Positions 1 to 14,133 of a stretch of 64,000 bases of DNA are shown one piece after another. The translations under genes and the position numbers were made by a program. The notes under the pieces are model-generated. The model made no database searches and was not told where the DNA came from. It saw only the letters and a program-made list of their open reading frames with translations. This DNA is from Glossina fuscipes (lineage: Eukaryota; Arthropoda; Insecta; Diptera; Glossinidae). Each line of letters opens with the position of its first letter. Position 1 is the first letter of the stretch. Location of the stretch: positions 3,525,722-3,589,721 of the forward strand of contig NW_023998423.1 of assembly GCF_014805625.2 (NCBI RefSeq), read 5' to 3'.

Positions 1-1284
1 TCTCTGTAAAGCTATACAATAAATAAGAGAAAAAAAAAAAACATTTATGGTTGAAATGCTCGCCTTATGTTCAAAACACTTTCTTTTTCTTATTTTTTCA
101 ACACTTTTTTTCAATCAATTTTTCTTTAATAATAATTTTTGTTTGTTATGTTCGTCATACATATTATGTATGTATGTATGTATGAATGTATGTATGTAAT
201 AATTTATGTATATATATGTATGTATATGTGAGCTTCTAATAAAAAAAAGCACTTTATCTTAATATAAAATCAAACAAATTTTGGAAGAGAAAAACCACTG
301 TGATGACCAACGTGATATAAAGAATTTTTGGAAGTGTTTAGTACAATATCGTCTTCTTTAAGGATTTCGAATAGAAATAATCGATTTAAATCCTTAACTC
401 AACATTTAATTAGTAGTCATCGTGAAATCCATTCATTCAATTTGTTGTTGTGTATATATGTGTGTTATTGTTGTTTTCTTGATCACAAAATATTTATTAC
501 GTAAAAATACAAAAATATTCGACTTACGTGTTAATTGTGTATTATTCTGTAAAATTACATGAGAATCGTCTTACAAAGCATATTACTAACGGATATCCAT
601 CACCGTCGCTTACGGTTCGATTTAAGCTGATTTAGTATGATTTGCTATTAGGCGATATTATCGGCGATAGTTTTATTATTTTTTTTCTTTTTAAGTCTTT
701 CGTGTACTCAGCTTATAACGTATTTTTTAATGAGATTTGGTAAATGTAAGAAATGTGGAACTAACTGGCTTAGGAAATACATTAAAATTCTCTTCCTCTT
801 ATTCATCTGTTAAGGGACCTTTGATCTTTTGTTTGGCCAAAATCGCATGCAAAATCGCTAGACTTAAGATCCACCTTTTGCTCTACTGACTGAAGCAGGA
901 TCAGTTTTTATCTATCAATTTAAGCTTGTCTGTCTGCCAATCCGTCTTCTTTTCTTTTACTTTACAGGTCGCAACCGTTGAGATTTTGACGAAACTTGTT
1001 TACCGACGTCTTTTAACAGATGTACGAACGCTATTCAAAATGTTTTTGAATGAATCAATTTCTGGACAATTTCCCATGTAACGCCTTATTGTGAAGAGTC
1101 GTCATATGCCTGACTGTAGGGTGGTCTAGAGTATTTTAAGATAGCAGTGGCCCACTGTAGTCGTTTTGCTTGCTTAGCCTTGGAGCAGTACCAAGCGAGC
1201 TTAAATGGAGGAGACGAGCATCGATCAGAAGCAACAGCAAAGTTCGAAATAGCGGTAATTGTATATGTAACTACTATCAAGTGT

Positions 1285-1345
1285 GGTCTGCCGCAATAAG
1301 ATTCGAACTCGCGCACACTGACTTGGAAGTCGCGAGGCACAGATA
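1285..1345 (-). repeat. tRNA-derived (SINE-like) fragment, B box only
   Basis: On the minus strand the run GAGTTCGAATCT matches the pol III B box (GGTTCGAATCC), preceded by the tRNA-like anticodon-arm sequence GACTTCCAAGTC. No A box is visible upstream, so this is a partial SINE or tRNA pseudogene rather than a functional tRNA. Confidence 0.35.
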
Positions 1346-1794
1346 TAAATAATTCGATATGTTATGAATATAAATAAAGCCTTACCGGTTTTCCTAAGAG
1401 ATGGCGTTAATTTACCTGTAAACAATTATCGAATCGTGAATTTGTCACATGAAAGTACAATTTTTAAATCTTATGCCATGGCGTAAGTTATGCCGCTATA
1501 ATGCCAATTTCCTTCCGACGCCGCTACCGCTTCAACAAACTTTGAATAATGCTCTGGTGGATTTATCTTCACGTTCACATCAGTCGAAAATGCCCGTTTT
1601 GCGCACTGTGCTAATTTCTGATCAACATACTCTCTACTCTAAGAACTGATTTGACCATTTCCGTCTGTCTGTCTATCGGTTGTTGGAACGCTAACGGTTA
1701 TAAAAATTTGAATAGAAATCTGTGACAGTATATCAAATTCGAAAATAAACATTATCAGCGCTCACTCACCTACATACAAAATAAGTATCGATTA

Positions 1795-2215
1795 TTGGTC
1801 CTTTGTCCTTCTTCAAGATATCATATGCTTCTCAGAATTGGGACGCCATAGGATTTTCAACCAATTTGAGATTGTTTTTGACCACTTTGACCGGCTTGCA
1901 GTGATTGTTGTTCGCTCGAGTAAATGCCAATTTTACTATGGACCGCAGCAATAAATCTACGTTTCATCCATTGTCACATGCTGCGGGAAAAGAGTCTTTT
2001 CATTTCGCCTACGCAGCTTCAGAGCTTCAATCTTCGAAACGGTTTCGTGTACTTTTTCGTGCTCTCTTGCACAATTGCCGAGTGCGAGCAATCAAAGGGT
2101 TAAGCATCATCGGTGTTTAAAATTAGCAAACCACTTCTCTACCGTTTATCTCGACAGAGTAGAGCCCAAATAACACTTGTCAAGTCGTTGCTTTGCTTGA
2201 ACGATATTCTTTCCC
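1795..2215 (-). mobile_element. Decayed mariner transposase fragment
   Basis: Read on the minus strand, the sequence gives degenerate mariner N-terminal motifs: AKQRLDKCYLGS, TVEKWFANFKH, then KIEALKLR and VTMDET close to the first catalytic Asp region. Several in-frame stops and frame breaks interrupt it. It is a non-functional relic within an intron of the channel. The match is from recollection of mariner family motifs, not from alignment. Confidence 0.6.
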
Positions 2216-2921
2216 ATTAAAAGACAATGTGTTAGCAATAATATGCGAAACTCAGATTTCTTTTCGGTTGGAATGTCACGAAATTTTAATATTTTTTAAT
2301 TTTTACTGTCTACGTGTCTATATGTCATCCTATGGACTTATTGAGTGGTGTGTCAATTTAACATTTTTTTTTTCAAGTAGGCGCGTGAGAACACTTGTGT
2401 GTGTGTGTAAAACATGTAAGTGAGAGCTAGTGATGTAAAGTATTCGGATACCCTATGATATTGCAGATAAGTGATAAGTGATTTTGTTCCAGTTATCTAA
2501 GCAGCCATTGTTTTTGTCATTGCTTCGTTCAGGAAGTTAAGCGGTGATGGATAGATTGAAAAATGTTTCGACATATTTCGTCTTTGGTTTTTCTTTGTAT
2601 AAGTTTGCACCTTCACCTTTCTTTTAAAGTATGAAATTTTCTAATCCTATATGAGTAAATCCCCATCCCGCTCTTATATATTTATAATTGGCATGTATAT
2701 CCCATAACCAGTATGCATTTCTATGTGTTCGGCTTAAAAATATGATTGATTAATAAATAAAATAATTTTTTTTTTTTTCGTATTTGTCTACAATAAGTAT
2801 ATGTGTGAAGAAGCAAAAAAACACAAAATAAAAAAAATTACAAATAAAACTCAATCAACCCTCTTTGTTAAAGAAAAAGAAAACCTTCAGCGAATGGTAT
2901 GAAATTTTATTTCTATTCCAG

Positions 2922-3096
2922 GTGGCAAGGAATGCGAATTGTAGTAAATGCTCTCATGTATGCAATACCATCAATATTCAATGTACTTTTAGTTTGTTTA
3001 GTATTTTGGTTGATTTTTTCCATAATGGGTGTACAATTTTTCGGTGGTAAATTTTTCAAATGCCTTGACAATGAAGGAGAATTGCTGCCAATAACG
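2922..3096 (+). CDS. NaCP60E: NaCP60E exon: domain III S5 and start of pore loop
   Basis: The exon follows the acceptor ttctattccag and ends at the donor ACG|GTTAGT. Its first base completes an Arg codon (phase 2 in) and it ends in phase 0. It reads [12 protein letters not shown], then the S5 helix around [15 protein letters not shown], then [12 protein letters not shown] at the start of the extracellular loop. The RWQGMR stretch is typical of the domain III S4-S5 linker and S5 of insect sodium-channel-like proteins. The exon upstream, carrying the S4 segment, lies outside the window. Confidence 0.92.
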
Positions 3097-6000
3097 GTTA
3101 GTTTAAACTACAAAAACAAAAAAAAAAAAACCAAAAAGAAAAACAATAATTGTTTGATATAAGAAAAGGAAACATGAAGAAAATCTCCATCTCTCTCTCT
3201 CTCTCTTTCCGTCTCTCCCTCTGTATCACTCGATTCCGGTGTCTTAGGAAGTGAACGATAAATGGGATTGCATTGAGCAAAATTATAGTTGGATCAATTC
3301 CAAAATAACATTCGATCACGTAGGTATGGGTTATTTAGCTTTACTTCAAGTGGCCACTTTCGAAGGCTGGATGGAGGTGATGGCCGATGCGGTTGATGCT
3401 CGTGGCGTTGACTTGCAACCGCAACGTGAAGCGAACCTTTATGCTTACATCTACTTTGTCATCTTCATAGTGTGCGGCTCATTCTTTACTCTTAATCTAT
3501 TTATCGGAGTTATCATTGATAACTTCAATATGCTCAAGAAGAAGGTAAGTCACTAACATTCCCATTATGCACTCACGATCAATCAATCAATCAAAAACCA
3601 ATGTACAAACACTGATTTTTTTTTTTCTGTTTGTATATGTAAAGAAAAGCAATATAGAAAAGAAAATGAATTTTTTTTTCTTGTATAAAATAAAATCACT
3701 TTTATTCTTTCCCCTTCCTCTTTCTTTCTTTCTCAATCTTCAACAAAAAAAAAAAAAAAAAAAAACCAACAAAAAATGAAAAATTAAAAAACGCTATTGG
3801 AAAACATATTTATAAAAAAATAAAAAAAAAAACATGTATCCATTCATATTGTATAATTTTGTATAGTATGAAGGAGGAGTGTTGGAAATGTTTCTCACCG
3901 AATCTCAAAAACACTATTACACCGCCATGAAAAAGTTGGGACGAAAAAAACCACAGAAAGTCATTAAGCGACCAATAAATCATTTTTTAGCTATGTTTTA
4001 CGATTTATCTAATTCAAGAAGGTAAACAGTTAAAAAAAATATCAAAATCTTAAGAAATAAAAAGCTAAAACTATGATTTAAATGAAATTCATTACAAAAA
4101 CAAAAAAAGAATATAATAATGAAAATAAACAAAACAAAAATTAAGTAAAATTTAAACAAAAAAAAAAAAAAAAAAAATTTTAATTTTTTTTAGTTTTATT
4201 TTGTTTAATTAACATTTAAACAAAAAAAATCCTATAGTAAACTAAGTTCACCGGCTTTTTTAACGCTTTTCAAAAATCAAAATCGATTTTGTTTTTATAT
4301 ATATATGTATTTTTGTTTTCTTTTATAATTTAAACAAGAGAACACATATAAACACGATCCTCATACGCTCTCAGCAACAAGAAACTAATACAAACGAAAC
4401 CGCTGATTACCTTTCAAAGTGGTTTTATTCATAAATTTTTTGATATAAATGGAACGCTCTCTTCTCTTACTCTCTGTAGGAGATTTATTTGTAGTTTTGT
4501 TGGAATCGATATGATTTGGTGATAAAATTATTTAAACACTTGACTCTTCTACTCATAGAGAGAGATGCGAGTTTCTACAGTATTGCAGCCATAAGAACTA
4601 CTACAGATGCTTACTCAACTTTATAGATTTTTATTTTATATAATCGAAAATAAAAAGCTGTAAAGTCTGGAAATTCCTTTCCTACGAACTAAAAAAACAA
4701 AAAAAAAAAAACACTTTTGTACCCATCACAGGAAATATGTTGTATTGTTTAAATGCTTGCAAAGCTTGAACGGTTCCAATTTTGGTCGGCCTATCAGTCA
4801 TACTTTATTCAAAGAAAGATTAGAAGAGTATGACATCTATTGTTGTATAAAAATTTTTTGTTCATATCGTGCAAGTTTAGGCATTCATTAGCTTTTAAGA
4901 TTTCGTTAAAGGTGCTGCACTGGAACATGCTTGAAGGGACGTTTCTCCGATTTAGTATTGGTACGGGAACTTTGAAGATTTTTGTGGTGGCTTCGCAGAT
5001 GTTGAAAAGTCATTACGTCGGGCTTTCCAAGTGATTGCTTAGAAAATTGTATTGCACCTAAACGCTTAAGAAGTAGTTTTCTAAGGACCTATCGGAACTC
5101 GTCTTTATCGATGCCTACGCTTGAAGCTTCGATTGGACTTCGTCTCCGAAACTGAACACAGTTCGCCTGCAATTACCAAGCCATTCATAAATGATGGCAT
5201 TGACATATTAGACCTTTCGACTTAAAGGTCCAAGTGTTGCTTGTGAAATGTTGTCGTAATAAAATCTGCATCTCGTTTAAGGGATTAAATTGTTAAATAA
5301 TATATGCATGAAATATTAGTTGAAATATATTATACGATACGATACGATACACGATAGTTAGATAGATTCTTACGCTCTTTTGTAGTGAAGCTAGTGGTGT
5401 GTACAAAAAAAAAAGAAAAATTCGGCACAAAACGAATTTAATTTTTTTTTTTTTTTTTTTTTTTTTGCTTACTAATGTGATTCGTACTTTGTCAAAAGTA
5501 ATTGTCCTTTCCTGTCTCTTTCTCTTTCTCTCGCTCACTCTCTAATCCCCATTTCAGTTCAAATCTCGTTTTTCCCCTTTAATAAGAAAAGCAAAAAAAA
5601 AAAAAACGAAAAAAAGAACAAAAAAGACAAAAACATGTTTTTTGTTTTTTAATATATGTCTATATATGTCACAATGCATGTAAGACCTTTGTATATAAAC
5701 CTAATAGGCATGTTTCTGTGTATTTTTCGTAGATACACTGGACACAACAACAATAATATACAAATCGCGTTACTCTCTCTCCATACCTTCCTTTTACTAA
5801 ATATATATATCTATACCTCTCTCTCGCTCTCTTTGCATTATAAAATAAGAGATATTTTTAACATTGAAACAAACAAATTTCCACATTTAGAAACTGAACA
5901 TTTACATTTCCTTTCATTTAGTAAAACATAGACACGGCAGAATTGAACCTTTGGTCTGTCTGTTGTGCGTTAAACGATTTTGAAACCATTTTTTTTTTTT

Positions 6001-9000
6001 TTTTATCCTGAATAGTAATAAAACGTACGGTTTTTTGCCGTAGAATTAGTTTTGTCCGTCATTTTGTGTTCAATTTTTATCGATTTTCGTTTTAAGCGAT
6101 TTTGAATTAATTTTTGAAATTTTTATTTTTATTTTGCTATACCCTTATTGTTGTTAGTATAAAGTTTTATTTTTTTTTTTCTATAATACTATCAAATCAA
6201 ATATTAACTAAAGCAAATTTTTAAACCATTTATTTTTAATCCTCTTATCCTCTCAACAAAAAAAAAAAAAAAAAATTTTAAAAATTTAAAAAATTAAAAA
6301 AATTAAAAATTTATTTACACCAATCATTATATAATCTCGATATTGAACAATATCATCAATCAACATTACTATCAACATGAAAAACAACAATAATAACAAT
6401 AAATACAACAACAACAATAACATCAATAATATACAAATCAATTTTGTATAGATTTGAAATCGCAATATTTGTACTGATTTTTTTAAATATGTTAACTATG
6501 GGCATTGAGCACTACGATCAACCGCATGCAGTATTTTTTATACTCGAAGTAAGCAATGCATTCTTTACTACCGTTTTCGGTTTGGGTAAGTACCAACTTG
6601 AGAGGGCCGAGACGACAATATCTCGCCCGAATGAATAACGCATACGACGGTTATAATTAATAAAAAATTGAATATGTTTTTTTTTTCGTCCCCGTACTTT
6701 TATTTTGCTAGAGGCCATAGTGAAAATTATAGGTTTACGTTATCATTACTTCACCGTACCTTGGAATGTTTTTGATTTTTTACTGGTATTAGCTTCAATA
6801 TTTGGTATTCTCATGGAGGATGTAATGATTGATTTACCGATCAGTCCAACATTGCTGAGAGTGGTGCGGGTTTTTCGCATTGGACGTATATTGCGTTTGA
6901 TTAAAGCGGCCAAAGGTATACGTAAGCTGTTATTCGCTTTGGTTGTATCACTGCCGGCCCTATTCAATATAGGCGCTTTGCTGGGCTTAATTACATTTAT
7001 TTATGCCATTTTGGGCATGTCGCTGTTCGGCCATGTGAAACTGCAAGGCGCCCTCGATGATATGGTTAATTTTCAAACTTTTGGTCGTAGCATGCAATTG
7101 TTATTTCGTCTTATGACTTCTGCCGGCTGGAATGATGTACTTGAATCATTGATGATACAACCGCCAGATTGTGATCCACATTTTAATCGTCAAACGAATG
7201 GTGATTGCGGTCATCCTCTCCTTGCCATTACCTATTTCACTAGTTTCATTATCATCAGTTATATGATTGTGATTAATATGTATATAGCAATTATTTTGGA
7301 GAATTTTAATCAGGCTCATCAAGAAGAAGAAATCGGTATTGTTGAAGATGATTTGGAAATGTTCTATATAAGATGGTCAAAGTAAGGAAATCGATTATAT
7401 TAACACGAGAAACGCCAAAAAAAATTTCTTAATTGATTTAATTACAATTTTTCAGATATGATCCTCACGCCACTCAATTTATACATTTTGGTCAACTTTC
7501 GGATTTTATAGCCTCCTTAGATCCGCCATTAGGTATTGGTAAGCCTAATACCGTGGCTTTGGTATCTTTTAATTTACCGATAAGTCGAGGTAATAAAATA
7601 CATTGCCTGGATATATTGCACGCTTTGGTGAAACATGTTTTGGGTCATGTCGAGGAGACGGATAACTTCAAGCAACTACAAGAACAAATGGATGTGAAAT
7701 TTAAGAAACAATTTCCAACACGTAAAGAATTGGAAATTGTGTCTTCGACTCGGATATGGAAGAGGCAAGAAAAGGCCGCCAAAACTATACAAAATGCGTG
7801 GAGAGACTATCAAAGGTAAGATATTAAATGAATCAATTTATTTATTTTGATTTTATTATAAAATGCACTATACTTGTTTTTAAATGCATTTAATTGAACA
7901 GTTGAGGAGTAGGCGTTCTCTTTAATAACTTGGATATAATTTTATTATTAATTATTTTAATGGCGGTACAATTAAGGAAAAAGTGTAGAGAGAGTCTTGC
8001 GATTACAAAACAGGTCGAGCAAAGCCGACCATTAGATCCCCTACGCCGCTTTGCCTAATACAGTTATTCACTAATTTTGGGAATAAAACAGACAAAAAAT
8101 TACACATTATTTCAAGAGTGTACTTTCAATGGAAGCCCGCACATTCGAGGATGCCTAAAACGTCATACGACATGATCAAAATTTGGCAAACTTAATTTGC
8201 TTTCTTCAAATTTTATTACTTTTCAGCTTCCGTCATATAAAACGCAACTTGTGATATAAGGGCTTGCAGTTCTTAATAACTCCTCTATACGTTGGTATCA
8301 AAAAAATTGCAATTCAAATTCCGTATCGTTAATGGTTTTGCTCAATCGTTACTATGGACTAACTTTCATCATGAAGTAATAAAAAGTAAGCCCATTTGTT
8401 TTCGTTATTTGGAAAATGGCCAAAAAAGTGGACTGGTTCGAAAAATTTTCAGTAGCGTTTAGCAGTATACTAAATTTCATCAAAATATCTTATAACTGTG
8501 ACCCACAGCTTGAACACAAAAGTACGTAGACAAACATTAAACGGACAGACGGAAAAACAAGCTTAGATCGATTCACAAAATGATTCAAGAAATTGATTCT
8601 GAATCGTTTGGTATAATAAAACGTGTGTCTCCTTTGATATCTTCTGAATATTACATATGTCCACACAAGCTTAATGCGCCCCATAAGTGGTGCATGCTAT
8701 AGCAAAAAAGAAAATTATATTCTGCTGCGACCGAATCTCTTATACCTATCACATTTATTCTAAAGAAGATTCAAGAAACGTAAAAAACGAAATTTCCCTA
8801 CTCTATATCGCCGTGTGGGCGTGGCTGCCTTTTCTATTTTCACAGAATAAAAGGGGAGTTTCTGTCGTGTCTAAAGCGCGCTTTTCCATTTCTGCTGCCA
8901 TGAGTAGCTTTACCAAAGCAATAACAAGACCGATGGACAGACTGATTGACAAAAAAGTCTAGAACAGTTCAGACTTGCTACTGATTAACAATACATAGGT

Positions 9001-10492
9001 GTGGTCTCTAAAGCTTTTTTTGGGTCTTGCAAACGTTTTAATAAAATCAATAATCCTTTGGTAATGGACAAAAAAATTAATAAAAAAAAAGAAATTTTGT
9101 AAAAATTAAAAAAAAAAAATTTTTGTAAAAAAGGATAAACAAAAAAATAAAAGTTCTTTTAAAAATCAAAAAAAATGTTTACTAAACTTGAATTTTAGGA
9201 AGAAAAAGGAGAAAGAACGGTCGAACTCAGGGGATAGTGCTCAAACATCAAGTCCTGGCGGCTGGCATGCCCGCTTGTCTTCATTGAATTTCTTTCATTT
9301 ACAGGTAGACGTTTCTGTTTCTTTTGTTATCATTTGAGATGGAAACAATTAAAGCCTTTTTCTTGTTTAATAAAAGGTTTCACGTCGCGGCACTCAATGT
9401 TCTAGTCGGGCGTCTTCGCGTAAATCTTCTCGTGCGTCAGACGCTTCCGATATCAGTGAGCTGGCGGGACCATGGCTTAATTTACCTTTAATGATGGTTT
9501 CTGGTGCCGACGATGTTGTCAGAGATATTAAACAACAAAATGAAGAACTGGGAAAGCGGTATTTACAAAATATTAAATTGTTTTGCAAAAAAAGAAACAA
9601 AAAAATTTTTTTTTTTGAATTTCAAAAAAAGAAAAATATTTTTTGCAATTTTTGACGAAATTTTTTTTGTTTTGTTTATTTTCAAAAAAAAAAAAAAAAA
9701 AAAAAAAAAATGAAAAACAAACAAACAAATCGTATTTGTTTAGTCCTATTTTTAGAATTTCCTCTTGTTTATCCCTAACCTATGAGTCCCTACTCAACGA
9801 AATGGTTAACAACATAATATGCAGTGGTTCCCATGCAAGTGATTTGAATTTATTAACAAATTTCCAAGATTGTACACGAGGTAATTGTTAGTCCTCTCAA
9901 TATCCACTTTTTCATATATAGTTAAATAATAAAATTAAAAAAATTAAAAAAAAAGAACCAAACAAAATTACTTAATTCATCTTTAAAAGATGTTAAATAT
10001 CTTATATGTATTCGTAGAAACAAAAAAAAAAAAAAATATTAAATATAATTATCATAAATTATAATACATTTTTTTTTGTTTTTTTTTTGCTCTATAAATA
10101 ACGTCAACTAAATACCTTTAGTATATTAAAGACGTTACGTTCTCTTATCATTCTCATAATTTCATGCATTTTGTGTAAAACTTTTCAAATCACGTAAACC
10201 TTACTTGAATTGGTTGATAACTACACTATTGAAAACATATTACTATTGAAATCTTAACCTAAACGCTGTACTTAGTTTATATCAAATAACATAAGTATAT
10301 TCAATTTTTATATAATAATATAGTAGTGGCCTCCATTTCCGATCTACATATAAAAAGTGAACAAAATCTTTATGCTTCTTAGTGCGTTGTATGTGAGTTT
10401 TCTTGCGTTGATTATCTATATAATAATAAATGCAAAAAAAAAAACAAACCAAAAACAAAAACCAGAAAGAAACATTTTATATGAAACCCACT

Positions 10493-10557
<65 letters not shown>

Positions 10558-13500
10558 TGTTCCTCACTCGTCTTTCGGCGCTCTCCATTCCCGGTGTCTA
10601 TCTTTTCCGCTCTCATAACTTAACTTTGATCGCTTAATTTACGTAAGCATTAACTCTCCCTCAATAGTTCACTGCGTGTTTATTCCTCCCCTCGAAATCT
10701 TTCATAACATCTACCGTAAAGCTTGCTATACGAGTGTTATTTATTTATTAAGGGCATTTGTGAATTATTGCGAAAAATTGAAAATTTTCCTTCTTAACGA
10801 TCTTCAAAATGAATTTTCGTAGATTTTAACTATCGGAAAATTCATTTTGAATATTGTTAAGCGTGAAAAACTAAACAACTGCAACGAAACGAAACGAAAG
10901 GGAATAAAACATTAATTAGGCAACGGAAAGATGTTTAGTTAAATTTTAATAGCAAATGAAGATCATCTGGTACTTATTTTAAAATATCTAAATGAAAACA
11001 ATAAAGTGCAGCGAATATATTATGTGATATACATATGTCGAGAAGAAAACAAGTAAAAGCACTATAGTGGGTCCCCGCCCACCATTAAATACCCTACATC
11101 ACCTTACATTTAGCTCTACAATGACTTTAAGGCGTAGAGTAGCCTGCGGGGGTTGAGTATAAGGAAGTAAGGGGTTTTTAAAACCGATCTGAAAATCGGT
11201 GGCTGAAAAACTAATCTGATCTGAAACTTTTGCAATAACATTCGTCCTTGGACCGAACTGTGCTGCCGTACCAAATTTCCTCAACGTATTTTTAAAATTG
11301 CGGGATGTAAGTTGGGCACAGGGAAGGAAACAACCCCTACAGGCGGACAGAGAAGCTTAAATCGATTCAGAAAATAACCCCGAAAGTGATTCTGAATCGA
11401 TCGACGTGAGCTTATGGCAAGTCCTTCTGGGTGTTGCATACATCACACCACAAATTTAATATACCTTTGTACTGCAAGTGGTGTAGGGTACCAGAAAAAT
11501 GCATGCATCCATGCTTTAAGTTGTGTAAATAGTTTTCAATTAGAAATTATTAAAATAAAACCAAATATTTTGTAAAAGCAAAAAATTAAAACTGGACTTG
11601 CAACCCGAAAATTACTTGGCTTTAAAAACTTTTAATTTCTTGATTTGTCCATTTAAGCAGTAAATCTTTGAGGCATTATTTATTATATTTATTTCGAAAT
11701 GAGTGCAAACAACTGAACGCGTAATTGAAATTATTCGTCAATGTTTTAATAAAGTTCTCATTATATCTAACAAAGTGCACATCACATGATAAATCTGCCA
11801 GACGGTTCTATAAAGACGCGCATCTAGCTATGTTTGCTAGAGAAATTTTGCTTCGTCGAACTAGAGATTTCCAGGTATTGCGGATGCTCCCATTTTTACT
11901 AAAAATATCGATAATTTTCCGCCTATTCCCGACTGAGCTTTTAGTGTAAGATCTTAAGCTGTTTTTTCGGCTTTTTCTTTAAAAAAAGTTTCGGGTCAAT
12001 TTCGAATTTAATCAATTCAACTGATAATTTTTTTTCAAAGAAATGTTAATTTTGTTTTAGAGTGGAATTTGTTTTTATTCTGGAATTCCATTTGTATACT
12101 GATATCATTATCTTTCTAAATAAAATTAAAAACTAAATTAATTTACGGATCTGTCAACGGAAATTTACCAAAAAATGATAATTGTAGTCCACACCATTTG
12201 TGGTACAATGGTATCTTAAGGTTGTGCGGATCTGTGTAAAACATAGAAGGACTTGAGGTAGGCTCGTCTTCTTCGTCCATCTGTCCGCCTGTCCGTCTTT
12301 TTTTCGTGTGCTCAATCTAGAGACTGAAATTTTTAAGATAGGGATTTTGACGGCGAACGCTCTTGAAAATGATTCTGATCGGATCACTCTTTCGACCAGC
12401 TCCGCCCGATTTTTAAAAATCGTTACATGAACAATTTTATTAAGGAAAGTGGCGTAGAATATTTAGTTATGGATCTTGTGCCACGTAGTGTTTTTACTTA
12501 TTCAATTTGATTTCGTAGAGAAGCCATATACTGGTCTACAAGCTTAACCTTCTTGTTTATTGTTCTCAAGGAAATTCTCTTTGCAGAGAAGGTTTTCATG
12601 CAAACTCTTTCAACACATGTTCATTCACCTGTAATTACAATGACGAAACAGTCGGTTTGGTGAAAAATTCTAGAGTCTGGCAAGCCTTGATTCCAATTAC
12701 AGGATATCGTCTTCTTAAAAGTGTGTTTTAAAATGTTTTCTTACATATTGAATGTTTGTACTCTACCCCACTTGCAGTTCAAGCCCCATTAGCTTTGAGG
12801 TGTTCTACCTGAATGATGTCTTTCCACCTATTTTCATGTTCAGTACTATAAGAGGTTTTATACACTGAAACTTTTTGGCCTAAGATTGATTATGCGGGTA
12901 GACACAGTCAAGGCTTCAGCCTGGTCACGTTTTTAAGGTACACAGAGTATGAAAACTGAAACTTTTCGCCAAGGAGGTGTTTAGTCCCTGGATATTGAAA
13001 GGACACACGTGTACGGACGTGATAGGAGCGAGCCCGATGCCTTACTTTGTGTCATGCACTCGGTTGCAACGCATGTTCGCACCAAGCAAGCATGAAACAG
13101 TTCCCCGCGCTTTGAGTTAACTAAATCCAACACAAATCTGCCGCAGCAGATTGGTCCCGCCGTCAGGCCAGAAGTTAGAAGCGTTTAAAAGAAGAAAATG
13201 GATCTCAAATTTCCGCTTAGGACTTTCATCAGGTCTTGCTAGAAAATCAGCTAAATCGATTGACCGGCGCTATACACCAATAAGACTACGTGAAAATATG
13301 ACATAAAACTATAATCCACGATCAATATATAAAATGATTCATTCTTCATTTTATCGTGCAAACAAACATTCCATTGTACATGTGAAATATTCGACCTAAG
13401 ACACATCCAAATTCTTTTTTATACATTGTTATTATGTTTTAATAGAGTGTATATGATAGGATCAGTTTAGTGAGTGAACAGATCATATATTTGGTAAAAA

Positions 13501-14095
13501 ACAGAATATTGAAGTTAGTTAGGACTTCTAAAAGACTCGACCTAATCTGAACATCATTTCTTACTTATCCGATACTTTGTATAAGAGTATTACCCTGTAT
13601 CTCGTTAGGAATTCTTTAAAATTTATGTTTGCTCGAAGTAGAAGTGAATGACAAAAAAAAATAAATAAATAAATAAAAAAAAAATAAATTAAGAAATATA
13701 GATTTTTTTTTTTAACTACACTGAGGGACACGCCTGCTATTATGCCTGCAACAGCTACAAGCTATAGATTGCAACAAATCAAGTCTTTTAAATACTACAC
13801 CCTTCATCCCCGACAAGAAAAAAAATGCCCTTTTGAGTTGATTTTTAACATTTTCTGTTTTTATTTTTATTCTTATTGTCGTTGTTGTCGTTTATATTCA
13901 GTTTCTCAACAATTATCATAAAAAACATTTCGTCAAAAACTTGCTGTTTTATTAAAATGAAAATAAAAAGAAAAAAATCACTTGCTTTTTTATAAAAAAA
14001 AAATTTTTTATATTTTTATTTAAAAATTGGTAAATTTTTTAAACATAACATATGTTTATTTTTCTTTTTTTTGTTTTGTTTAATCGTCTTTTTTA

Positions 14096-14133
<38 letters not shown>

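Larger units (their letters stand above)
1..2921 (+). other. Intron of NaCP60E with degenerate repeats
   Basis: No coding exon was seen here. The stretch holds ATGT-type microsatellite DNA (about 165-235), a reversed family A fragment (about 1090-1170), a tRNA-like B-box fragment (about 1290-1342) and a decayed mariner copy (about 1795-2215). It ends in the acceptor of the domain III exon, so it is read as intron; the donor lies outside the window. Confidence 0.7.
7816..9198 (+). other. NaCP60E intron carrying repeat copies
   Basis: The intron after the IQ-motif exon contains one family A repeat (about 7998-8702) followed directly by a partial family B repeat (about 8696-9062). No exon-like sequence was seen outside them. 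Confidence 0.6.

Noticed and set aside
11704..11960. Possible start of another mariner-type transposase ([11 protein letters not shown])
   Set aside because: Only one short motif fits and the rest is disrupted; too weak to list.
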